Source of the DNA: Schlesneria paludicola DSM 18645
Lineage (GTDB): Bacteria; Planctomycetota; Planctomycetia; Planctomycetales; Planctomycetaceae
NCBI GenBank assembly: GCA_945862235.1
Contig: CAMAYU010000021.1
Span: forward strand, 1-53,089
Length of the DNA stretch: 53,089 nucleotides
Direction of reading: 5' to 3'
The notes under the pieces were generated by a model. That model was not told where the DNA came from. It saw only the letters and a program-made list of their open reading frames with translations, and made no database searches. Positions 40,801 to 47,175 of the stretch are shown here, piece by piece. How positions within the stretch are numbered: the first letter of the stretch is position 1; every line of letters starts with the position of its first letter. The position numbers and the translations under genes were made by a program.

Positions 40801-41100
40801 AACGACCGGCAGTTCTATCGCGACGTGGCCGAAACCAACGGGCGGATTCGCGAAGTCAGCGCGACCGCCGTGCGCGGCCTATCGCTGCGCGGCCCGCGTC
40901 CGGGCGAGCGGCTGTATGTCACCGTCTGGCCCGTCCTCATGGTCGGCGACGTCCGGATGTACGGAACTCCCGCATGCATCGGGCCGATCGCCCCCCCCAG
41001 CGAACCCTCGCGGCACTCCGGTGACAAGAAACCGTTCCAATGGCATCAGTTACCGCGCCGCATGGCGAATTGGCTGGCACGAAAACTCGTGCGGTTCTAA
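37870..41100 (+). CDS. Giant J-like scaffold with zinc ribbons
   Basis: 1076 residues. The N-terminus has two segments that resemble degenerate J domains: TNYFELLELVSTEADRGTIE and, at about 165-235, SNLYDLLGKPQNTP through FKNDTERYKYDNSL. Neither has the HPD tripeptide that stimulates Hsp70 ATPase. A double zinc ribbon follows with eight cysteines in CxxC pairs (305/308, 319/322, 330/333, 343/346). Residues 360-1000 are helical, with TPR-like units (FADARSRMADASRLLPDSDD, NQLDEAVEALSRAGGLSPDD). The end is a beta-rich domain with WSLQPREFTSLSVV. It is probably a scaffold or client receptor for the two Hsp70s. A run of eight C lies at 40991-40998. Confidence 0.75.
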   Translation: MATTKRTNYFELLELVSTEADRGTIEAAIKRKESEWSNASLYGSGETAAVAKRNFALLEDKQDRKGIRSVMLSDNAERRTQSRERADAERKLAEEMEEELLNEYGVLSGQGYLLRQAHEDLVRKFGEAAVKRVVRVPVIATPPEQEKPYMDERAFLKLAGELKHIEKSNLYDLLGKPQNTPTVEMLGCANETLKGVRPKAARDPQLNLQKQVLERCLNIFKNDTERYKYDNSLEQYPVEQAIGKLARSVLKSHGHFGLQQAEKLVAIAHNKGVQKPLAAEFVNRLERNYAGGLGSKDPTEIPQKCLKCQHKNDAGADACAQCGQALLVACPKCGEKKPVVDPACTSCGFSEKDAGQFRTFLAEASDLLVREKFADARSRMADASRLLPDSDDIRRLGEDADERELDALLKQAQSNLDGNQLDEAVEALSRAGGLSPDDPRVAELRKKHGGRSRVKESLAALIAAIQDGKSECRILAAWDAVVEGGGQDDATVHQSRIELARSRVHALDLADLGEDFEGDRKFVAQFTSMATGLGGQSLRLETCHDDAVQSLNGRMKTAAVRIGAVDAICTLLQEADAGRVHESQIAHHGRTLRSDYFPTLFDRVQLAVQLAAEKPDTAKVADLWERIEKGPFCPKHAPILEQCRRISQSVRGARMVSGLTSGVSETDDRKYLEAFETCELGRVDGDGQLTDRHRQTQARLRKLDAIGLAVEEADAGRAGEEAIVAAADVAGLPENYRYRLSPRVEIARVLAERCRSDRRVAQAVENLADDGLMPRWSATIRDLRLAERRRRILDDIVALPTTQSREARDMALVGVWDVELLRDCHDANPYELEAREAGIRQKKWSRITALLDRGGDPTDLELGLESVKEYDGYAKRRHEIEALTERSKRIRPLLDSLNQHDDQGFVKAFDPNVIQEHWAAFRDHQIEIERIVRESMSAVLKAVPSEPAWSWDHIGQNLDIHWSLQPREFTSLSVVATNDRQFYRDVAETNGRIREVSATAVRGLSLRGPRPGERLYVTVWPVLMVGDVRMYGTPACIGPIAPPSEPSRHSGDKKPFQWHQLPRRMANWLARKLVRF

Positions 41101-41121
41101 GGCAGAAGCGGCATCAAGACT

Positions 41122-43482
41122 ATGTGGCACCAGCTTTATTTCACTCACTGTACGCAGTCGAATAGTTGCGACGGCATTGCCGGATACAGCCTGCGGGCGC
41201 GCTCGGCCGGCAGTGAGCCGTGGTGCGACTTCGTCCGTCGGTTCCCCGCACCCATGCGCCCCGAATCCCTGCGGACCGTGGAGCGTCCCAGCGAACTCCC
41301 CCGCCAGTTGGCTCTGCTCCGCCCGCACAACGGGACAGTAGCCCTGCTCCATTCCAATTTCCTTGACCGCGACACGCTGGGCCGTCCGACGAACTTCTTC
41401 CGCCATGTGCTGGTCGATGACGACTCTGCCGGGAAGGGGGTTTCGCTGTTTGAAGCTCTGCAAACTTGGGACTCGACGGAATGGACTTCCGTGTGCGCGG
41501 AAAGTGCTCCGAAGACGCTCCCAACGCGACCGCACATCCCGATCCCCGGCCCGCTCGGCAGGGACAGCGTGACCGCATTTCTGGCTTCCGACAGTCGCAC
41601 GGATGGGGAACATCACCTCAACGCGGTCACCATTCCAGAGCGTCTGTCGTCGGCAGGCGAGCGCCGCCGTTTGGTCAATCTGGTCATCGGGGGGCTGCTC
41701 GACGTTTCCGCAGGGCAGGAAGGTCGGCCCCGGCGGGAGCGGCTTGTCCTGCACGCTGAACCTGGACTGGCGGTGGTGCTTCTGGCCTGCGCCGCGACGC
41801 TGCTGCCCGAAGAACTCCTTCGAGATGTCACCTTCACTTCCTATGTCGCCAGCGGAACGCGGCTACGCGAATACCGCGAATCGACCGTCATCGGCACGTT
41901 CGTCGATGGCTGCGGCGGGGACGTCGAGGTGAATGCGGAAACGGGCCTGCTCGTGGACACGTTTCATTCCGGGCAGTCCGTCGGTGTGACGGAACAGGCA
42001 TGGATCGGTTTGCTGATCGACAGCTTCGTGAATCCCCGAGCATCGCTCGACGTTCCTGGACTGCACGAGTTCGCCCGGTTGGGGGGCGGTCTTACCGAAC
42101 GGACGCTGCGCGAAGCCTGCGAGTTGAAGGACGATTACCGTCTGGTGACCGCGTCCGGCCATCACTCTCACACCAACCCCAAGTCTTGTCTCGACGCCTT
42201 CCGAAGGCTCAAGGACTCCCGGCTTGGGGACGCGGTCTTGAACCGGGGAGGGGCCTCCGGCCAGGGGAACAACGGCTGCTGGAGTCACCTGCGCAAGGTC
42301 TGCCTGAAGGACGACGCGGCGGTGGAGTCCTTTCGCAAATGGCTGGCGCTGCCCGATCAGTTGGAGGAGCTGCGGCGAGAGGTCCAACTGGCCCTCGATG
42401 AGAACCGCGTGCCCGACTGGAAAGCGCGGTGGGAGCTGCTCCTCAAGATCGTTCCCAAATCCGACAACGGTCACTGGAAGGAGTTCGACCGACTCGGCAT
42501 CAGCACGAGCCAGATAAGTGAGGGCCATCTCAGCCCCGAGTTCTGTCTGATGCTGCTCAATGTCGTCCTGGAGCTACGGGGCCGCGAAGACGACGAGTTC
42601 TACGAGTACGCAGGACGGCTGATGCTGGCCGAGAGCGCGGACACCTTAAGACGGAAGGTGAGTCCCCAGCACGTTACGCCGCGGCTGAGAGCGATCGCCA
42701 TCGGTGTCAACCTGATCTCCAAGAGTCTGAATGCCACTGACATCCACTCGGCTGCCGTCGGGATGCTGGACAAGTCGGCACCACTGCGCGAGGAGTTCTG
42801 TAACTGGTTGAACGCGTTAGACAAGTCCGACGACCGGCGCATCGCGCTGATCCGGGCCGTGAGCGGCGACAGGGCGGCCGTGCTGAACCGGTTGCTTACC
42901 CTGTTGGAATGCGGCCTCGACGAGCAGCGGCTTCCTGCCGGCACCGTCAACGAACTGCTCGCGTTTGGCGCGGACTGGAGCAGCGCATCGCCCCGGTCTT
43001 GGCAGTTTCCGACGCTGAAGCGCCTCTGCTTGGCTCTGCCGAAGCCGAAGGACCAGACTATCTGGGCGGCGGAAAGACTGTGGCAGATTCTGATCGCACC
43101 GCTCGACAAGGGACTGCTGTGGGAGCGCACGGAATCTGAGCGGCAGACTGCCGACTATTTCCGGACGCTTCACCGGGTCCGTCATGCCGTCGGTGACGAC
43201 GGCATTCCTCCCGCCATCGTGAGCGAACTGGAACTGTGGGCCGGGTTGAAGAAGCAGATGAGTCCCGTGCGCCAGTCCGTGCAGTTCGTCCTTCACGGGA
43301 TCCAATGGACGTTGCTTGCCGTGGGGGTCGTGGGCGGCCTGGGACTGGCCGGCGCGACCGTGTGGACGGTGGGAACAATGCTGCCGGCTCTGGTCGTCGG
43401 AATTTGGAAATCTATCCTCTATTTTGGCTGGATGATCTTGATGTCCTGGTGGGAAAATCCGAAGCCGAAGGTGCCTGGCTGA
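41122..43482 (+). CDS. GTPase-associated protein 1 (GAP1)-like protein with C-terminal membrane hairpin
   Basis: 786 residues. The N-terminus, MWHQLYFTHCTQSNSCDGIA then LGRPTNFFRHVLVDD at about 90-104, is the pattern I know from the GAP1-N domains found beside double-GTPases in bacterial conflict systems. The middle has the LHAEPGLAVVLLACAATLLP motif (about 211-230), shared with the next gene. A helical region follows, and two membrane segments lie near the C-terminus (about 723-742 and 750-773), so the bulk is cytoplasmic and tethered. The partner is presumably the membrane GTPase at 31000. The gene starts 21 bases after the J-like gene. Confidence 0.75.
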   Translation: MWHQLYFTHCTQSNSCDGIAGYSLRARSAGSEPWCDFVRRFPAPMRPESLRTVERPSELPRQLALLRPHNGTVALLHSNFLDRDTLGRPTNFFRHVLVDDDSAGKGVSLFEALQTWDSTEWTSVCAESAPKTLPTRPHIPIPGPLGRDSVTAFLASDSRTDGEHHLNAVTIPERLSSAGERRRLVNLVIGGLLDVSAGQEGRPRRERLVLHAEPGLAVVLLACAATLLPEELLRDVTFTSYVASGTRLREYRESTVIGTFVDGCGGDVEVNAETGLLVDTFHSGQSVGVTEQAWIGLLIDSFVNPRASLDVPGLHEFARLGGGLTERTLREACELKDDYRLVTASGHHSHTNPKSCLDAFRRLKDSRLGDAVLNRGGASGQGNNGCWSHLRKVCLKDDAAVESFRKWLALPDQLEELRREVQLALDENRVPDWKARWELLLKIVPKSDNGHWKEFDRLGISTSQISEGHLSPEFCLMLLNVVLELRGREDDEFYEYAGRLMLAESADTLRRKVSPQHVTPRLRAIAIGVNLISKSLNATDIHSAAVGMLDKSAPLREEFCNWLNALDKSDDRRIALIRAVSGDRAAVLNRLLTLLECGLDEQRLPAGTVNELLAFGADWSSASPRSWQFPTLKRLCLALPKPKDQTIWAAERLWQILIAPLDKGLLWERTESERQTADYFRTLHRVRHAVGDDGIPPAIVSELELWAGLKKQMSPVRQSVQFVLHGIQWTLLAVGVVGGLGLAGATVWTVGTMLPALVVGIWKSILYFGWMILMSWWENPKPKVPG

Positions 43483-43516
43483 AAGATGAGATGACGTGTT
43501 CGCCGGAAGGAATCGC

Positions 43517-45706
43517 ATGACTGCAGGGTTTCCTCAACTGTTGCTCCGCCTGACCGCACCGAATTCTTCGGGCGATGTCGGGGTCGAGTATTCGGCCTCG
43601 CCGGGCTATGAGCGCTTCGTCCCCGAAGTGCAGTCGTTCCCGGTTCCCGGCGTGTCGGTCATCGACGAATCCGCCGGGGACGAGTCGGTTTCGCGTGCTT
43701 CCGCTCTCAGCTTGGTGCCAGCCGCCGACAGTCGGTTCACTATCACGATGTCGACCCAGTGTTGCGACCCGGCTGCTGATCCTCGCGTCTATTTCCGACA
43801 GGTGATCGTGACCTCCCGCATCGGCTGGCGTGCCGCGCTTCGATCGTGGGGGGCCGCCGACTGGCGACCTCCGGGAGACTTGCCGGCGCAACCGGAGAGT
43901 CTCGCCAACTTCCCCCAGGGAACCGTTATTTCCGACCAGACGCTGCGCGATTACTTGACACGACCCGACTGGCCCTGCCGCTCGGGCCGGCTGTCGCTCC
44001 TCCGGCGGCAACAGCTCCTGCAGCAAATCGTCTGCGCCACAATCGCGGCAATGGGCACCTGGAATGACGGGGATCCCAATGAGCGGTTGCACTTGATGAT
44101 CAACGCCGAACCCGACTTTGCGGCGCTGCTACTCTACGGCGTGTCGTGGTTCCTACCGGAAGGACTTCTGAGCCGGATCGGGTTCGCGATCGGCGTCGCA
44201 GATAGTGAGCACGCGGCCCGACATTGCGGGTCGGTTCCCGCCCTTGGTATTTGCCGCCACGATGACGGAAAAGAGACGTTTCGCCGTTCAGTGAAACGCG
44301 GAATATTCATCGATACATTTCTCGCCCGTCGCGGGGATACGGATTGGGGTTTCTCGAAACCAAAACTGCCGCCCGCAGGCAGGCCCGATTCGGATGTTGA
44401 ACAAGCTAAACAAATCAAACAGTTCGTGGCGGAACTCATGCGGTTGGCGGTGTCGGACTGGTCGCGGCTTGAGGACAGGCACAACGAGTTCGGCCGGCTG
44501 GAAACAAAAACTCTGGACGCTTGGCAGAGTGTCAGTCCGCTGCGGGATCAACTGATGCGGGGGCAGTTCGAGGAATGGAATCGGCAGTTCCAAGTTTATT
44601 GCGTCCTCATCGGCGACGACCCCAACAATGGGGTGTTGCGGCAGTATGCGATCGACCAGTTGCAGTTCGCTAAGGTCGCACCGCATGAGATCCCGTTCCG
44701 GTATCGATACGTGCTATGGAACGGCCTGAAATCTCGCGACGAACTTGCCGGGAACGACCACGAACTGAAGGCTCTACTGGCGGTGCCGAACGATTTGCTC
44801 GTCCTCACGAACGCGGACGACGTGGACGACTTGGGCGCGGCCGAACTCGAAGGACCACTCTGCGGGACGTTGCTGGCCGACTGTCTGAAACGGGGATATG
44901 CGGCGGAAGCGAATCGGGACGGGTTGCGTTCCCTCTTTCGCAGCGTCGCGGAAGTCCTGCTGACCAGGTTGCCGCAGCCGGAAGACGTCGATCTGGTCCA
45001 CCAGTTCGTACGGAAAATGCAGCATGGAGCGAAAACTCCCGATGAGCGTCCGGAACTGGCTCTGCTGCTGAAGTTTGCCGAGGAACGAGGCCTGCAGCTT
45101 CTACTGACTCTGCAGGCCTGCGGACTCAATCCACACATCGCCACCGGTTCGTCACGGGAGTTCAGCACAAAAGCCTTGCTCACCCGCGAGGCGCTGAAGG
45201 CGGTGCTGAGCCGGGACGATGTCTGCTGGAGCCTCAATGATCCGGGCTGGCCGCCGGCGTGTCGGGCGCGGGCGCTGGAGCAGGCACAACTGAAACAGTT
45301 GGTTTCATACCTGGATCAACTTGGATTGGATGACTTGTTACGGAGCCTGTTGACCGAATTGGGGCGGGAACTCGACCATCGCGTGCTGGACCGCAGCCAA
45401 CCGCCGACTCGACCCCGAATGCTCTTCGAGTTTCTAAGTGACCACCTGAATTCCCAGCGTCCGCTGATGGAGAAGAAATTGTCCGCAGAGATCACCGATT
45501 GGGACAAGCTCGACGCCCGATGCGGCCCCTTGTGGCCAGACTTATCGGATAAGGTCAAGGACTCGAAGCGATGGATCGGGAAGCGGCCCGCGCTGTGGTG
45601 GGTCGCCGCTGCGATGTTGGTGTTAGCGTTCGGTGCCGGGATCTTTCAAGGTTGGCCTTCGTTGCCCTCGCCACTCAAGCACACGCGGGCCATAGTCACG
45701 CAATGA
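43517..45706 (+). CDS. Second GAP1-like protein with a C-terminal membrane anchor
   Basis: 729 residues from the ATG at 43517, chosen for GGAAGGA about six bases upstream. It is a diverged paralogue of the preceding protein: LHLMINAEPDFAALLLYGVS aligns in pattern with its LHAEPGLAVVLLAC segment and is likewise followed by a strand-rich part with IGFAIGVADSEHA. The N-terminal 130 residues are a different beta-rich domain (FPQLLLRLTAPNSSGDVGVE) in place of the canonical GAP1-N end. A single membrane segment is near the C-terminus (PALWWVAAAMLVLAFGAGIF) with a short outside tail. The stop overlaps an upstream ATG of the next gene. Confidence 0.7.
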   Translation: MTAGFPQLLLRLTAPNSSGDVGVEYSASPGYERFVPEVQSFPVPGVSVIDESAGDESVSRASALSLVPAADSRFTITMSTQCCDPAADPRVYFRQVIVTSRIGWRAALRSWGAADWRPPGDLPAQPESLANFPQGTVISDQTLRDYLTRPDWPCRSGRLSLLRRQQLLQQIVCATIAAMGTWNDGDPNERLHLMINAEPDFAALLLYGVSWFLPEGLLSRIGFAIGVADSEHAARHCGSVPALGICRHDDGKETFRRSVKRGIFIDTFLARRGDTDWGFSKPKLPPAGRPDSDVEQAKQIKQFVAELMRLAVSDWSRLEDRHNEFGRLETKTLDAWQSVSPLRDQLMRGQFEEWNRQFQVYCVLIGDDPNNGVLRQYAIDQLQFAKVAPHEIPFRYRYVLWNGLKSRDELAGNDHELKALLAVPNDLLVLTNADDVDDLGAAELEGPLCGTLLADCLKRGYAAEANRDGLRSLFRSVAEVLLTRLPQPEDVDLVHQFVRKMQHGAKTPDERPELALLLKFAEERGLQLLLTLQACGLNPHIATGSSREFSTKALLTREALKAVLSRDDVCWSLNDPGWPPACRARALEQAQLKQLVSYLDQLGLDDLLRSLLTELGRELDHRVLDRSQPPTRPRMLFEFLSDHLNSQRPLMEKKLSAEITDWDKLDARCGPLWPDLSDKVKDSKRWIGKRPALWWVAAAMLVLAFGAGIFQGWPSLPSPLKHTRAIVTQ

Positions 45707-45754
45707 GACACGGGTTTGAATCAACGTCGTGTGAGCCGATTCGGGAACTGTCGG

Positions 45755-45764
45755 CCCCCCCCCC
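45755..45764. repeat. Run of ten C at the 5' end of the membrane-protein gene
   Basis: Ten consecutive C lie between a coupled ATG (45703, in ATGA overlap with the previous stop) and the ATG at 45790 that has AGGAAAGG upstream. If translation begins at 45703, length changes in this tract would switch the reading frame; from 45790 the tract lies in the leader. Confidence 0.85.
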
Positions 45765-45789
45765 ACACGCGCAGGAAAGGTTGACCGCC

Positions 45790-47175
45790 ATGAGACTGTC
45801 GCCCGCCGGGAAACGCTGGATTGGCGGACTGCTGAAATATCTGTGGCTGCTCATTGCCGCGGTTCCGCTGCTGTCGATCGCGGGGGCCGAGCTCGTCCGG
45901 CTCGTTCAGGCAACGTCTGTGCAGCGCGAAGCCGTGTATTTCGATGAGGCGGCGGCAGCCCGTGAAAAACTGAAGGGGACCAAGGGAACCGGCTTTCTCC
46001 GCCAGACCGACTTGGTCGGCCCCTTCGTGACGATTGCCCCCAACGCCACGGTTCTCAAGACCGGGTTGACACCGTCCAACCAGACTCTGGCGTCGGCCGT
46101 CGAGCGGCATTCGCTCACCGTCGGAGACACTTGGAAACTGTTCGCCGAGTACGCGCGTTTGCGCCGCGGCGACCCGCTGCCCGAATCTCCCCCGTTCCCG
46201 GTGTCCCACCCCTACCACGCGCCGTGGCACGAGCGGTTCGTGGTCGTCGATCTCGAATCGCGTTTGGATACCCTGCGCCGCGAACGTCCGGCCGATGTTC
46301 AGGAAGCCCGTGACCTGCTCAACCGGTATCGTGTCCTGCCAGCGCACGATGCAGCGTTCATGATGCTGATGACAGCGGACATCGAAGGGTACGAACTGAG
46401 GTTTCTCAAGGGACTTGACCTGCATGCTCTGTTGGTCAACTACTTCAAAAATGCCGCTGACGATCAGGTGTCTCTGGAGACCCTCAACCGCCTGCAGGAA
46501 CGGTTTGAAAACCTCGATTCGTACGGCCGGCGCTACGAGTCCCCCGACGACCACGTCGTGTGGGTCAGGCAGGAAGCGCTGCGCTGCGGCCTGACTCGCG
46601 ATCTGATTCGGGCCGACCAGACCGTTCAGAACCTCCCCCTCGATCGGCGGATCGCCGAACTCGGCCGGTTCGTCACCGCCGCTGGGGCAACGGAACAGTC
46701 CATAACGGTGGTCCAACAGACGGTTCGCACCCTGTGCGCGGTCCAGCTAGAACCTGAGCTACCGTTGGACGGCTCCCTCTATGTCCTCCGTCACGACGAG
46801 GATGCCGACGAGATCACTCTGGTTCCGCGCGCCGACGTGATCGTGGTCTGGGAAGACCGCTCCTTTCAGTGGCTTGCGGAAACCGGCTTCGACGAATACT
46901 CGCTTCCAGTTGAGAAGGTGCATCGTCTGATTGTGCCCAGTCGCGGAACCCGGCCGGCACTGCTGAGGCCCACGAAAAAAAGCCAGGCTGTCCACACCTA
47001 CAACCGGAACCGCCGCGACATGCCTTGGACTCCCCAGGCGCTTTCCGTCCTTCGGAACGCCTGCCAGCCCCATGCGAACGAACTGGGGGACGTGTGGCAG
47101 CGCGTGGTGGAACTGCACGAACTGGCGATGCGGCACGGAGAGTTGTTTCCCCAGCCCAAGGAACGAAAAGAATGA
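45790..47175 (+). CDS. Single-pass membrane protein of the GTPase-chaperone operon
   Basis: 461 residues from the ATG at 45790, preferred because of AGGAAAGG upstream; the frame also opens at 45703. A basic start (MRLSPAGKRW) and one membrane segment (about 17-38, LWLLIAAVPLLSIAGAELV) predict an N-in anchor with about 420 residues outside. The outer part is mostly helical, with DAAFMMLMTADIEGYELRFL and a beta part ITLVPRADVIVVWED. No family recognised. It overlaps the next gene by four bases (ATGA). It probably provides the envelope part of the complex. Confidence 0.72.
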   Translation: MRLSPAGKRWIGGLLKYLWLLIAAVPLLSIAGAELVRLVQATSVQREAVYFDEAAAAREKLKGTKGTGFLRQTDLVGPFVTIAPNATVLKTGLTPSNQTLASAVERHSLTVGDTWKLFAEYARLRRGDPLPESPPFPVSHPYHAPWHERFVVVDLESRLDTLRRERPADVQEARDLLNRYRVLPAHDAAFMMLMTADIEGYELRFLKGLDLHALLVNYFKNAADDQVSLETLNRLQERFENLDSYGRRYESPDDHVVWVRQEALRCGLTRDLIRADQTVQNLPLDRRIAELGRFVTAAGATEQSITVVQQTVRTLCAVQLEPELPLDGSLYVLRHDEDADEITLVPRADVIVVWEDRSFQWLAETGFDEYSLPVEKVHRLIVPSRGTRPALLRPTKKSQAVHTYNRNRRDMPWTPQALSVLRNACQPHANELGDVWQRVVELHELAMRHGELFPQPKERKE

